From Nitrospira sp. (lineage in GTDB: Bacteria; Nitrospirota; Nitrospiria; Nitrospirales; Nitrospiraceae): a stretch of DNA of 57,848 nucleotides. The notes under the pieces were generated by a model. That model saw only the letters and a list, made by a program, of their open reading frames with translations, had not been told where the DNA came from and ran no database searches. This document shows positions 1 through 8,278 of the stretch, piece after piece (position 1 is the stretch's first letter; each line of letters starts with the position of its first letter). Location: positions 1-57,848 of the forward strand of contig VOPR01000060.1 in the NCBI GenBank assembly GCA_009594995.1. Reading direction: 5' to 3'. The translations under genes and the position numbers were made by a program.

Positions 1-246
1 ACCTTGATCGGCTGCCAGTTGCAGCCAGCGCACGGCCTCGGCTTCATCGGTCGTCCCCAAGTTTCCCGTGAGCAGGGCCTGGCCCAACATCCATTGGGCG
101 TTCGCATCACCCTGCCCGGCCAGCGCTTGGAGTTGATGTTCAGAGGCAGGATCAGCCAGGGCAGGCGGAACAATTCCGACCAGCAAAGCCGCCAGTGCCG
201 CGAGCACGAATCTCCATGGTCTCCCATCCCGCATCTGCGCTTCCAT
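1..246 (-). CDS. Secreted Sel1/TPR-like repeat protein (partial, 3' end outside window)
   Basis: An open frame runs off the left edge. Translation gives a basic N-terminus, a hydrophobic stretch (VLAALAALLVGIVPPALA) that reads as a signal peptide ending in ALA, then a helical repeat with the Sel1 signature: GDANAQWMLGQALL followed by EAVRWLQLAADQG. Sel1 repeats form alpha-alpha superhelices used for protein-protein contacts, often in the periplasm. The ATG at 246 overlaps the TGA of the upstream oxidoreductase (TGATG), suggesting translational coupling; a second in-frame ATG at 234 is also possible. Only about 80 residues are visible, so the number of repeats and the partner are unknown. Confidence 0.75.
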   Translation of the reverse strand, partial: MEAQMRDGRPWRFVLAALAALLVGIVPPALADPASEHQLQALAGQGDANAQWMLGQALLTGNLGTTDEAEAVRWLQLAADQG

Positions 247-1505
247 CACAAGACTCGAAGGTCGGCCAGTATCGCGTCTGCGGCTTTTCGTCCGGACAGT
301 AACGCACCATCCAGCGTGCCGGTTTCGCAATAGTCGCCACATTGGTAGAGACCGGCCCTCAGGCGCGGGGATGTCTCTCCGTTCCGGGCCGAGAGCTGCG
401 CAATCGGAGGCAGTGCGCGACTGATGTGATCCGTCCGCAGATGCCGCCAGGCATCCACCTCCGCACCGAACCAGTCACGCAACTGCTTCCGCACGGCCTG
501 TTGTTGATCGACGTTACCGGGCGTCGTCTGATCCGAGAGACTCACTGAAATCACCGCCCGGCCCGGGGGCGCATAGGACGGCGCCACTTCGCTCAACACG
601 CAGGCGGTTCCCACCGGCCCCTCCTGCTCTCCATTCACGATCAACCAGGGTCCGCGCACAGGAGGCGCAGGCGCCTCAAAGTACAGACTGGTCGCCGGAC
701 GACCCGGTGCCGTCGGAAGCGTCTCTCCCCGTAACGTCGCCGCCGTGGCATAGTCGGTCGCCAATACCAGGGCCTCGGCTGATAGCCGTTCCCCGGAGGC
801 CAACACCACCTGTGTGCCAGCGAGTTGCGCCACCGGCGTCCGCAGCCTCATCGAACCGGCCGGAAGCGAGGCGGCCAACTGACCGGCAATCGCGCCCATC
901 CCCATCTGCGGCAGGGCAATCGCGCCGCGCGAAAACGCCGCCCACACGAGCTCGAACAGACGACAGGGAGATGACAAGGACTGGTCGAGAAACACGCCGC
1001 TGAGAAACGGCCGGAAGAACCGTTCCTGCATGGCCGGCGAAAACCCATAGGCCTGCAGGGCCTCCATGGTGGTACGCTCTCCTCCACCTACTCGCCCGCA
1101 GAGGCGTTGATTCAAGGCATCCTGCCGCAGGCCGAGAATGTTCAGTTTATCGCCGAGCGAACCGATCGGGCTCGTGAGGGTGGAGAACAGATCCTGCGGA
1201 CGGCGGAGCGGATCACTGATTCGATGAAACCGGCCGGCATAACGCACCAGCGCGCCGGGGTGAAAGGGCCGCAATTTCAACGCCGGATAGTCCAGCACCC
1301 GTCGGGCTTCGGGATACCCGCTGAGAAAGACTTGAAAACCCCGGTCGAGTTGAAAACCGTCGACACGGTCGGTGCGTACCCGGCCGCCCACCTCATCCGA
1401 CGCCTCGACGACGGTGCAGGCCACCCCACGCCGCACCAATTGCCTGGCACAGGCCAGGCCGGCAAGACCGGCGCCGACGATGATCACACGAGCAGTGGCA
1501 GCCAT
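246..1505 (-). CDS. FAD-dependent amine oxidoreductase / protoporphyrinogen-oxidase-like protein
   Basis: A 419-residue flavoprotein. The N-terminus has the Rossmann dinucleotide motif VIIVGAGLAGLACARQL, followed by the acidic ribose-binding residue in VVEASDEVGGRVRT, which is the classic start of the amine oxidase / phytoene desaturase / HemY superfamily. The C-terminus has the second FAD-contact region (GLYQCGDYCETGTLDGALLSGRKAADAIL). Family members oxidise amines, porphyrinogens or carotenoid precursors; the substrate here cannot be read from sequence. No membrane segment is visible. The gene is followed directly by the Sel1-like gene with overlapping stop and start. Assignment to the superfamily is firm, specific function is open. 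Confidence 0.85.
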   Translation of the reverse strand: MAATARVIIVGAGLAGLACARQLVRRGVACTVVEASDEVGGRVRTDRVDGFQLDRGFQVFLSGYPEARRVLDYPALKLRPFHPGALVRYAGRFHRISDPLRRPQDLFSTLTSPIGSLGDKLNILGLRQDALNQRLCGRVGGGERTTMEALQAYGFSPAMQERFFRPFLSGVFLDQSLSSPCRLFELVWAAFSRGAIALPQMGMGAIAGQLAASLPAGSMRLRTPVAQLAGTQVVLASGERLSAEALVLATDYATAATLRGETLPTAPGRPATSLYFEAPAPPVRGPWLIVNGEQEGPVGTACVLSEVAPSYAPPGRAVISVSLSDQTTPGNVDQQQAVRKQLRDWFGAEVDAWRHLRTDHISRALPPIAQLSARNGETSPRLRAGLYQCGDYCETGTLDGALLSGRKAADAILADLRVL

Positions 1506-1515
1506 GACGAGCCCG

Positions 1516-1911
1516 TTATACCTTCTTGCAGGCGATCTTCAACTCCGCCTCGCCATCACTGCCGGGCGTAACTCGCGACCATTCACGTGTCGCCTTTCCC
1601 GACTGCAGAGGACGCCCCTTTCCCATTTGAGTCGCATAGTACTTAGTCTGCAAGGGCCGGCTCTTGTGGCCCTCGCAATCGATTTGTTTTTTGATCCGCA
1701 CGGACCGATACGTGCCCTGCGGTATCTGCCGATCCACCTTAAAATCTCTCAACGTCCAGAGCGTCACCGTTTTACCGGTCGGCCCGATCGTGGACATGTC
1801 CACGTACCCGTCATACTTATGCGTGCCCCCGACCAACTGCCACTCCGCCGACGCCGTCGTGCACCAGAGCAGCGTCGAGAACAGGCCCAGCCCTAGGTAT
1901 TTCAGCATCAT
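1516..1911 (-). CDS. Secreted surface-adhesin E-like protein
   Basis: About 131 residues with a signal peptide (YLGLGLFSTLLWCTTASA). The mature part begins EWQLVGGTHKYDGYVDMSTI and contains ...TLWTLRDFK..., the pattern of small secreted proteins annotated as surface-adhesin protein E-like, which report the sentence 'value, sign, flow'-type beta fold. Two cysteines (in DCEGH and in the C-terminal ACKKV) probably form a disulfide in the periplasm. I chose the ATG at 1911 because a GGAG lies about 9 bases upstream; an in-frame start at 1938 would put nine charged residues before the signal peptide. The exact role is unknown. Confidence 0.65.
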   Translation of the reverse strand: MMLKYLGLGLFSTLLWCTTASAEWQLVGGTHKYDGYVDMSTIGPTGKTVTLWTLRDFKVDRQIPQGTYRSVRIKKQIDCEGHKSRPLQTKYYATQMGKGRPLQSGKATREWSRVTPGSDGEAELKIACKKV

Positions 1912-2064
1912 TCGTTCAACTCCATTTCGCCGCACCACTCACTTCGTGATCCAGAACTCACACCGGAATGCCCGCCAAGCCGCTGCCATCATATCATTTG
2001 AGCCTGGCGACATACATCCGGAAGCCCGCTTCTCTTTCCAGATCCGGCGGTGTAGAGTCAGGTC

Positions 2065-2865
2065 ATGTTCCCCAGATCGCCGAGCAGGCGAAGAGACACA
2101 TCCGCCCCGGTTCGTCACACTGCTCCGGCAGGGTCCGCCGGGACGAAACGCGTCACCCTGGACCGTCTGTTGTCAAAATTGGGTATCGCTAGCCGGAGCC
2201 AGGCACAGGAATGGATCAAGGCGGGACGAGTCCGCATCAATCAACGCGTCGTGCGCAGTCCGGACACGTGGGTCGACTGGCCCGGTGATGTGGTGTCCCT
2301 CGACCAGCAACCGCTTCAAGCAAGCGCTCCGCGGTTCATCCTCTTTCACAAACCCAAAGGGTTGATCACCACCCGTCAGGACGAGAAAGGCCGGCGCACA
2401 ATCTTCGATGTGCTCCCACCAGAATTGCACAGCTTGCATGCAGTCGGACGACTTGACCAGGCTACCAGCGGCCTGCTCCTGCTTACCAATGACACCGCCT
2501 TCTCCAGTTTCCTGACTGATCCCGAACATCACGTGCCGCGGCGCTACCTCGTCACCGTGCGCGGCGAGGTCAGCGAGGAAACAGGACAGGCGGCCATCGA
2601 GGGAATCCAGGATGAGGGCGAGCACTTACACTGTTCGACGCTGACGATTCAGAAACGCTCCGGACGGGAATCGCATCTGGAAGTGACGCTGACGGAAGGA
2701 AAGAACCGCGAGATCCGGCGCCTGTTCAAGGCGCTCGGGCATGAGGTGACCAGGCTGCGCCGCATTCAATACGGTCCCTTCGCGCTCGGTGATCTGCCAC
2801 CGGGCGGCTGGTCCGAACTCCCGATCGAGACGGCAAAGAAGTTGCTCAACGAGGGTTTTTCCTAA
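2065..2865 (+). CDS. Pseudouridine synthase, RsuA/RluB/E/F family
   Basis: Converts a specific uridine of rRNA to pseudouridine. An N-terminal S4 RNA-binding domain (about residues 30-80: LDRLLSKLGIASRSQAQEWI) precedes the catalytic domain. The catalytic Asp131 sits in VGRLDQATSGLLLLTND, the diagnostic GRLD motif, and the family's C-terminal GKNREIRRLFKALGHEVTRL follows. The first 28 residues are basic and poorly conserved, and the ribosome-binding site at the first ATG is weak, so translation may begin somewhat downstream. Whether the target is 16S (RsuA) or 23S (RluB) cannot be decided here. A hairpin terminator follows immediately. Confidence 0.9.
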   Translation: MFPRSPSRRRDTSAPVRHTAPAGSAGTKRVTLDRLLSKLGIASRSQAQEWIKAGRVRINQRVVRSPDTWVDWPGDVVSLDQQPLQASAPRFILFHKPKGLITTRQDEKGRRTIFDVLPPELHSLHAVGRLDQATSGLLLLTNDTAFSSFLTDPEHHVPRRYLVTVRGEVSEETGQAAIEGIQDEGEHLHCSTLTIQKRSGRESHLEVTLTEGKNREIRRLFKALGHEVTRLRRIQYGPFALGDLPPGGWSELPIETAKKLLNEGFS

Positions 2866-2866
2866 G

Positions 2867-2884
2867 ACGGCGCATCGCCGTTTT
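2867..2884 (+). terminator. Rho-independent terminator after the pseudouridine synthase gene
   Basis: ACGGCG-CAT-CGCCGT forms a perfect 6-bp GC-rich stem with a three-base loop, and the last T starts a run of four T. It begins two bases after the stop codon of the pseudouridine synthase gene. Confidence 0.6.
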
Positions 2885-3142
2885 CCCTGTGGTGACAAGG
2901 GTTTTCACAGGCCGCATCTTTTCCTACGTCCGCTCGCTGCTCGCTCCTTGAAACAACTTGCCAACTACCGATGCTGTGCTAAGGTCAATACAGCAGGCGA
3001 AGCGTTCGGGAACAGACAGTCCGCATCGTACTGAACAACCCACTCCGCTCTCGTCCTCCACAATTCATTACCACCGTCGCTCCCGAGCAGGGATGGGCCG
3101 GGCTTGTACCGCAAGCCGGTCGGATACAGGAGATCAAGGACC

Positions 3143-3592
3143 ATGAAGGAGATCATGAAGCGATTCGCCACCGGACTCACCACCTTGGCCTTTGCCGCCG
3201 CCTTGGCTGCGCCGGCGTTGACCTATGCCGCCGGCCCCGACAAGGCGCCGCTGGAGATCAAGGTGCGCGTGAGCGAAAAGGGGTTCTTCGATGAAAAAGG
3301 CAAGCCCTATGGCGGAAAGCGGATGTTGCAGATCCCCAAGGACACGATGGTGAAAATCACCTTCGTCTTCGGCGAAGACCTGACCAGCCTGGCCGCGGGA
3401 GATACCCATCAGATTGCCCTGCGGGCCGAAGATGGGTGGAAGCAGGAAACCAGTCCGCTGTGGATGATGAACCGGGAATCGACGGTGAGTTTTCTCGCCG
3501 GTGAAAAAGGCCGGACCCAGTATCGGGCTTACTGCATTCTCGACTGCATCGGCATGGAGCACCTGACCAACCTGATCATCCAGGTCGTCTAA
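3143..3592 (+). CDS. Secreted cupredoxin-like protein with CuA-like Cys/Cys/His motif
   Basis: A 149-residue protein with a cleavable signal peptide (FATGLTTLAFAAALAAPALTYAA) and a beta-rich mature domain. Candidate copper ligands are His89 (GDTHQIAL) and the C-terminal loop C131-x3-C135-x4-H140 (YCILDCIGMEHL). This resembles the CuA loop C-x3-C-x3-H-x2-M of cytochrome oxidase subunit II and N2O reductase, but with one extra residue before His and no Met at the usual place; Met138 could substitute. The likely role is periplasmic electron transfer or copper handling. The start at 3143 has AGGAG 10 bases upstream; an alternative ATG is at 3155. A strong terminator follows, so it is probably monocistronic. 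Confidence 0.7.
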   Translation: MKEIMKRFATGLTTLAFAAALAAPALTYAAGPDKAPLEIKVRVSEKGFFDEKGKPYGGKRMLQIPKDTMVKITFVFGEDLTSLAAGDTHQIALRAEDGWKQETSPLWMMNRESTVSFLAGEKGRTQYRAYCILDCIGMEHLTNLIIQVV

Positions 3593-3639
3593 CCAGGCTG
3601 CTTAAACGGCCCGTCCGGCAGAAGCAGGGTGACATGAAC

Positions 3640-3677
3640 ACGCTCGGCGTATTGATGAATACGCCGAGCGTTTCTTT
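3640..3677 (+). terminator. Strong rho-independent terminator after the cupredoxin-like gene
   Basis: A perfect 14-bp stem: arm 3640-3653 (ACGCTCGGCGTATT), loop GATG, arm 3658-3671, then TTTCTTT. It lies between the plus-strand cupredoxin-like gene and the convergent minus-strand gene at 3714. The T-rich tail is on the plus side, so it mainly serves the plus-strand gene. Confidence 0.85.
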
Positions 3678-3713
3678 GTGTGAACAAGCCCTAGAGCGAC
3701 AGTCACCTGCCCG

Positions 3714-4130
3714 TTAGTACCCTCGACCGGTGCTGCCTCCCCCTCCACTCATCCGGCTCAGCGGCAACGCGTCATAGCGTGTTTTCAGGTCAGGATGTTT
3801 GGCCAGGTATCCGTCCACAGCTTCCTTGTCGGCAAAGATCTCCTTGCTGCGGACGCGATATTCCTCCAGTGACAGGCCGCGTTTCGACAGGAGGTCACTG
3901 AGCTTGGCGTTGATGTCGTCACCCATTTCCTTCATCTTCTCCGGCGACGGCCGTTGCCCGGAACCATACGACTCCCCGCCTTTGAAATAGTTCGACATCA
4001 TTTCGCCGATCTCGATGCGGGCATTCACATACTTCTCCACATCGGCCGGTTCAACCGCAGAGGCGGTCCCGGCAAACAAGATAACGCCCAACGAAATGCC
4101 GATGATCATACGTAGACCAGTCATCACCAT
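3714..4130 (-). CDS. Small secreted protein of unknown function
   Basis: 138 residues with a signal peptide (LRMIIGISLGVILFAGTASA). The mature part is charged and predicted helical (VEPADVEKYVNARIEIGEMM, then SPEKMKEMGDDINAKLSDLL) and ends in a Gly/Ser-rich tail (SRMSGGGGSTGRGY). I recognise no family. GAGAGGA lies about five bases upstream of the ATG at 4130. It is convergent with the cupredoxin-like gene and has no obvious operon partner. Probably a periplasmic or surface helical protein. Confidence 0.65.
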   Translation of the reverse strand: MVMTGLRMIIGISLGVILFAGTASAVEPADVEKYVNARIEIGEMMSNYFKGGESYGSGQRPSPEKMKEMGDDINAKLSDLLSKRGLSLEEYRVRSKEIFADKEAVDGYLAKHPDLKTRYDALPLSRMSGGGGSTGRGY

Positions 4131-4351
4131 ACTGTCCTCTCAAAGGGTGAGTAATAATAGCGGCTCCGCTTCATGATCATCATAACATCCTCGCCGGATA
4201 TGGTGCACTGCCGATCCTGTTTGAGCGCTTCGAGGACGCGGGCACTTTCGAACGACCAGACGTGCTAAGCTGAGACAGTGGGCAGTCCCGGCTATCAGTT
4301 GTAGCGGTACACCGCCAAGGCACTCCTTGCATAGACGAAAGGAGAGAGTCC

Positions 4352-4666
4352 ATGAAGCTCACACCACTACAAGATTGGGTCCTGATCCGGATCGGCGAGC
4401 CACGCGGCAAAAGCACCGGCGGTATCATCATCCCCGATTCGGCACAAGAAGAACCGGAAGAGGGAGAGGTCCTCGCCGTGGGCGGGGGTCGCTTCGTCGA
4501 GGACGAGGATTCGACAGAGAAGGTCAAGACCAAGACGTTCGTGAAAACCACTCTCACGCCCGGAGAACATATCCTCTACAAAAAATACGCCGCCAGAGAA
4601 GTGGACGATGATGACGACGTGTTGCGGCTGGTGCGTGAAGAGGATGTCTTGGGCTCGCTTCGGTGA
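4352..4666 (+). CDS. GroES-like co-chaperonin
   Basis: 104 residues matching the Cpn10 fold: an N-terminal strand LTPLQDWVLIRIGEP, the mobile loop region KSTGGIIIPDSAQEE (GroEL-contacting GGIxxP type), then EGEVLAVGGG and a C-terminal LRLVREEDVLGSL. Compared with classical GroES it has an acidic segment (EVDDDDDV). No groEL follows; the next gene is a VIT transporter only 20 bases away. It may be a second, specialised GroES copy working with a GroEL encoded elsewhere. AAAGGAGAG stands upstream of the start. No CIRCE operator was seen. Confidence 0.85.
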   Translation: MKLTPLQDWVLIRIGEPRGKSTGGIIIPDSAQEEPEEGEVLAVGGGRFVEDEDSTEKVKTKTFVKTTLTPGEHILYKKYAAREVDDDDDVLRLVREEDVLGSLR

Positions 4667-4686
4667 CCGGATAAGGCAACACCACT

Positions 4687-5382
4687 ATGCCCGTGCAGCA
4701 GAAAGAGTGGCATCGAACGGAACGCCTTGCCTGGTTGCGCGCCGCGGTGTTGGGTGCCAATGACGGGATCATTTCAACTTCCAGTCTGCTGGTCGGCATC
4801 GCCGCTGCGCACGGAACACGCGAGGGCCTCGTCATCGCCGGCGCCGCCGGCTTGGTCGCAGGCGCGATGTCGATGGCGGCCGGTGAATATGTCTCCCTTC
4901 GTTCGCAGGCAGATTCGGAAGATGCCGCGCTCGAAGTGGAACGGAAGGAACTTCAAGATGACGAGGCGGGCGAGCATAAGGAACTAACGACCATCTATAT
5001 TCGCCGTGGTCTGGAGCCGTCACTGGCCAAACAGGTGGCCCGACAATTGATGGCCCATGACGCCTTGGGCGCGCATGCTCGCGATGAACTGGGTATCTCC
5101 GAAACGCTCAGTGCCCGTCCGGTGCAAGCGGCCCTCGCATCAGCCGGCGCCTTTGCTGTCGGGGCAGCGATGCCGATGTTGACCGTGATCTGGGCCCCGA
5201 TGGCAACGCTCATCTCGCTCGTCTCGGGATTTTCGCTGGCGTTCCTCGCGCTGCTTGGTGGCTTGGCGGCCTACGCAGGAGGAGCCAACATACTCTGGGG
5301 TGCGCTCCGCGTCACCTTCTGGGGAGCATTGGCCATGGCCGCAACGGCGGGTGTAGGAGTATTGTTCGGAACCACAGGTTGA
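4687..5382 (+). CDS. VIT1/CCC1-family iron/manganese transporter
   Basis: 231 residues. The N-terminal segment LRAAVLGANDGIISTSSLLVGIAAA is the signature first membrane helix of the VIT family, followed by GLVAGAMSMAAGEYVSLRSQ (second helix and metal-binding Met/Glu region), an acidic cytosolic loop rich in Glu and Asp that binds Fe2+/Mn2+ in family members, and three further C-terminal membrane helices (ALASAGAFAVGAAMPM, LISLVSGFSLAFLALLGGLA, LWGALRVTFWGALAMAA). It probably exports or sequesters Fe2+ or Mn2+. It is 20 bases downstream of the GroES-like gene and may be cotranscribed with it. Confidence 0.9.
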   Translation: MPVQQKEWHRTERLAWLRAAVLGANDGIISTSSLLVGIAAAHGTREGLVIAGAAGLVAGAMSMAAGEYVSLRSQADSEDAALEVERKELQDDEAGEHKELTTIYIRRGLEPSLAKQVARQLMAHDALGAHARDELGISETLSARPVQAALASAGAFAVGAAMPMLTVIWAPMATLISLVSGFSLAFLALLGGLAAYAGGANILWGALRVTFWGALAMAATAGVGVLFGTTG

Positions 5383-5563
5383 ATCGCTGCCGTATCGATC
5401 GAGCGTATCCCTGAACCTGACCTATCGCACCCACGGCGCAAAACGCCAGGAAAGCCCCGGCAGTCTCTCGCTGTCCCACGGCTTTCCAAAATGCGCTTGA
5501 TTCCTCAACTGCGGCGACTGCGAGACAACTTCTCGATAATCCCCTGCTTGAACCCGAGGCTCT

Positions 5564-5604
5564 GTCGTCCGCCGCGGCTACATGGCCGGTTCCCGGCGGA
5601 CGAC
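5564..5604. repeat. Perfect 11-bp inverted repeat between convergent genes
   Basis: GTCGTCCGCCG at 5564-5574 pairs exactly with CGGCGGACGAC at 5594-5604, loop of 19 bases. It lies between the convergent VIT and BON genes. No T-run follows on either strand, so it may be a bidirectional transcription barrier or a structured 3' end rather than a classical terminator. The rest of 5383-5630 holds nothing I can identify. Confidence 0.6.
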
Positions 5605-5630
5605 GAATGTCCATATCGCTTGCGTGAACC

Positions 5631-6188
5631 TTAGGCCTTTTCCTTCACCGTGAGATCATTCTTCACGGACTTCACCCCGGGGACCTGCCAGGCAGACCAC
5701 GATGCATCGGCACTGGTCGTGAGATCCATCACCTCACCGGTCAACGACACAACGCCCGCATTCGTCTGCGCATGAATGCCGGCTTGTTTCAAATGCGCAT
5801 TCTTCGAGATCTGTTCGTTGACGCGAGCCGTGATCGCATCATCCTTGTCATCCGTGGCCTCGCGTTTGGATGGGGCCACCACCTGCAAGTCATTCTTCAC
5901 CGTCTTGGCGCCGTCGATCCCTTTGGCAATTCCTTCGGCTGCCTGTTTCGCCGCATCGGAATCGACCTTTCCGCGCATCATGACCGCACCCTGCGCAGTC
6001 TCGACGGAGATCTCACTCCCCTTCACCCTCGAATCGGCAAAGAGCGCAATCTTGGTCTTCGCCGTAATCCACGAGTCAGTCATCGGTGTCTTCTCGTCGG
6101 CCTTGCCGAGCGCATACACCGATCCGGCCGTGAGAATTCCACCGACTATCAAAGCGGTACAGAAGGTCAGGACAGAGCGTGTGTTCAT
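5631..6188 (-). CDS. Periplasmic protein with two BON domains (OsmY-like)
   Basis: About 185 residues: signal peptide (SVLTFCTALIVGGILTAGSVYA), then two BON domains. BON1 runs from DSWITAKTKIALFADSRV to KTVKNDLQVV, BON2 from DDAITARVNEQISKNAHL to VKSVKNDLTV; both end in the typical V-x-N-x-L strand. Domain two carries an insertion (DLTTSADASWSAWQVPG). BON proteins bind phospholipids or support the outer membrane under osmotic stress, as OsmY does. The start at 6188 has AGGAG six bases upstream; the longer frame from 6212 lacks a site. The neighbouring DUF1328 gene is a common stress-gene companion. Confidence 0.85.
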   Translation of the reverse strand: MNTRSVLTFCTALIVGGILTAGSVYALGKADEKTPMTDSWITAKTKIALFADSRVKGSEISVETAQGAVMMRGKVDSDAAKQAAEGIAKGIDGAKTVKNDLQVVAPSKREATDDKDDAITARVNEQISKNAHLKQAGIHAQTNAGVVSLTGEVMDLTTSADASWSAWQVPGVKSVKNDLTVKEKA

Positions 6189-6261
6189 CGTGTTCTCCTT
6201 TAAGTGAACCATACAACCATGGTGAATCGACTACCGGTCACCGAACGGGCGATTGCCCTCA

Positions 6262-6432
6262 TCAGGTAATCCGGGGCGTGGGACGATTCGAAAACAGATG
6301 CAGCGCGACCAGAACCATCCCCACTAGGAACAAAATCCAGGAAATCTGGACCGCAACCTCGGACACCCCCATGAAATTCAGGGCGCCGGCAATCAGACCG
6401 ACCACCAGGAACATCACTGCATAATAGAGCAT
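6262..6432 (-). CDS. DUF1328 (YtjA-type) small membrane protein
   Basis: A 56-residue protein found by translating the minus strand. It starts MLYYAVMFLVVGLIAGALNF and continues GVSEVAVQISWILFLVGMVLVALHLF, that is two membrane helices separated by a short turn, the exact architecture of the DUF1328/YtjA family. GAGGAG lies six bases before the ATG. It stands 73 bases upstream of the BON-domain gene on the same strand, so the two may share a transcript. The family is stress-associated but of unknown mechanism. Confidence 0.85.
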   Translation of the reverse strand: MLYYAVMFLVVGLIAGALNFMGVSEVAVQISWILFLVGMVLVALHLFSNRPTPRIT

Positions 6433-6814
6433 GGCTCACTCCTCTCTAGGGAATGCGGACGTGAATCGAACAGTCACCTGGAGCCTGGGCGGAATCCGAG
6501 CCTCATCCCATCAGGAGGTCATCACATCGACCAGACCGTACATCAGAGAGACTCTGGCGCAAGAGCGGCGGAGACTGGGGAATTGGTCACGCGAGGAAGT
6601 GAAAGGAAATGCGTGAGAATGGGACAGTCAGCGGAGCATCACACGTCACAGCATCACGCTACGCGCTATCCGGAACGGCGTCAAGCGTTATAATGCGCGA
6701 TCGACCTCGCTACGGCGGGAGCAGCGGCCACAGCCGGTAACAATACAGTACGGAGTGATTACCAGCCGGGACTAACAGAACGAGGAAGTGCGGCAACCCG
6801 GCGCAGCCAGCTGC
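6433..6814. other. Intergenic region, no gene supported
   Basis: About 380 bases between the DUF1328 gene (its 5' side) and the end of the alpha/beta hydrolase gene, both on the minus strand. It must contain the promoter of the DUF1328/BON unit. A TATAAT stands near 6691 on the plus strand but has no matching -35 element. No convincing coding frame, RNA or repeat was found. Confidence 0.5.
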
Positions 6815-7720
6815 TTACGGTAACCCATTCAAAAAATCACCGAGCACTGTGCGAAATCGATCCGGGTCCTCGGCCATCATGAAATGACCGGTATTGAACT
6901 CGACCAGCTTCGCGCCGGGGATTTGCGCCTGAATGCCCTTCGCAATCGCCGGCGTCGCCACATCATCCTTCGCACCCACCATAATCAAAGTCGGCACCGA
7001 GATGCGCGTCAGCTGACCATGCACGTTGAATTGCGACATGGAGGTCAGCGCTTCGCGGATGACCGTACCATTCCAAGTGGGAATGCGGTCAAGCAAGGGC
7101 TGATAGGTCTTGGCCTGCGTACCGGGAGGAAAACTCTCAACGATCATGTTCTTCGAAACCTCGTGATAGTCCCGCGGGGCACCGATCGTGGGGATGTCCT
7201 TGTCCAGAATCATGGCCCCGTCGGTCGTCGAGACCAGCACCAGCGCCCGCACCCGCTCAGGATAGTCCAACGCGAGCCGCTGCAGAATCATTCCGCCCAT
7301 CGAGACCCCAACCCAGACCGCTTGCTTGATCTGGAGCACATCGGCCAGTTTGATCAGGTCGTTCGAAAACTGCGGAATGGAATAACCAGTCGGCGGTTTT
7401 TCCGAATCGCCATATCCGCGCAGATCTACCGCGACGCCGCGAAACTCCGGCGAATAGGCACCCACGTACTTGGGAAAGATATTGCTGGTGGTCACCACAC
7501 CATGCACGAAGATGATCGGATCGCCGGTCCCTGCCTCCAGAATGCTGAGACGCAGACCATCCACATTGACCATATGCCGCTGGAAAGGCTGGTCGGGAGG
7601 AATGACATCGGAGAGTTGCGGAGGATGCGCACCACTGTTGGTGCGAACAGGCGCGGTCTGACCAGCGCACCCGACCACGCTCATCAATCCCACAGCGAGA
7701 AGCAGTCTCAGAACCACCAT
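6815..7720 (-). CDS. Alpha/beta-fold hydrolase lipoprotein
   Basis: 301 residues. A lipoprotein signal peptide ends in the lipobox VVGC (Cys18), so the protein is probably anchored in the envelope. The hydrolase core is complete: oxyanion segment FVHG (71-74), nucleophile elbow GVSMGG with Ser140, acid in VGAKDDVATP (Asp252 or Asp253) and His279 in FNTGHFMMAEDPDRF. The sequence VDLRGYGDSEKP is typical of the epoxide hydrolase / haloperoxidase-like branch. Substrate is unknown. The gene stands alone on this strand with about 115 bases to its upstream neighbour. Confidence 0.9.
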   Translation of the reverse strand: MVVLRLLLAVGLMSVVGCAGQTAPVRTNSGAHPPQLSDVIPPDQPFQRHMVNVDGLRLSILEAGTGDPIIFVHGVVTTSNIFPKYVGAYSPEFRGVAVDLRGYGDSEKPPTGYSIPQFSNDLIKLADVLQIKQAVWVGVSMGGMILQRLALDYPERVRALVLVSTTDGAMILDKDIPTIGAPRDYHEVSKNMIVESFPPGTQAKTYQPLLDRIPTWNGTVIREALTSMSQFNVHGQLTRISVPTLIMVGAKDDVATPAIAKGIQAQIPGAKLVEFNTGHFMMAEDPDRFRTVLGDFLNGLP

Positions 7721-7836
7721 GCGGCGCCCCTTTCTGAACAGGCTGACAGTGACTAACCTAGCGTAAGCTGTCAGCCGGACAGATTCAATGCTGGAATCCG
7801 ACGAGGGTCGACCCGCGCAGCCTGGCAGGTCAGGAA

Positions 7837-8145
7837 TTATTTTCTTCGCAGGACCGTCACCCGCACCGGCACCATGCGAAGCTGGGGTGACATGGGAAAC
7901 AACACCCGCGCGAGACCGCGATAGGCCGACTCCAATTCACGACAGCGATCGACAAACCGGCTCGAAGCTAACCGCGGAAAATAATCGCGATGGCGTTCAT
8001 AAAACTGCGCCCTCTGCCGCCAGCGATCGGCATGGACGCTGAACAACCAGGCGCCAAGGCCCGAGAGACGGCTCGACACCGCCCTGGGCTTATCAGGTCT
8101 GGACGTCTGTTCAACAGTCGATGGAGATGTGACCACTTCTTTCAT
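7837..8145 (-). CDS. Hypothetical basic protein
   Basis: 102 residues, rich in Arg, with a central part (LFSVHADRWRQRAQFYERHR) predicted helical and a hydrophobic, basic C-terminus (LRMVPVRVTVLRRK). No signal peptide, no family recognised. Support for it being real comes from the AGGAGG about ten bases upstream of the ATG and from the lack of any better frame here. It lies between the lipoprotein hydrolase and the MBL-fold gene, all on the minus strand. Confidence 0.5.
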   Translation of the reverse strand: MKEVVTSPSTVEQTSRPDKPRAVSSRLSGLGAWLFSVHADRWRQRAQFYERHRDYFPRLASSRFVDRCRELESAYRGLARVLFPMSPQLRMVPVRVTVLRRK

Positions 8146-8278
8146 GGCTATGCGTCCTCCTCTGGCGCCGGTTTGACGCTCCTGACAGGGGCAGGCCGGT
8201 CGGCGTGTATCCCGGCTGACCCTGCCCCACTCTAGTCCGGCTACATGAGGAAAGGATTAGTCCAAGATGAAAAATGAT

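Noticed and set aside
4131..4351. CIRCE operator before the GroES-like gene
   Set aside because: No TTAGCACTC / GAGTGCTAA pair is present.
6884..7756. 290-residue plus-strand frame opposite the alpha/beta hydrolase
   Set aside because: The minus gene has a lipobox, a nucleophile elbow and a catalytic His; the plus frame is Arg/His-rich noise.
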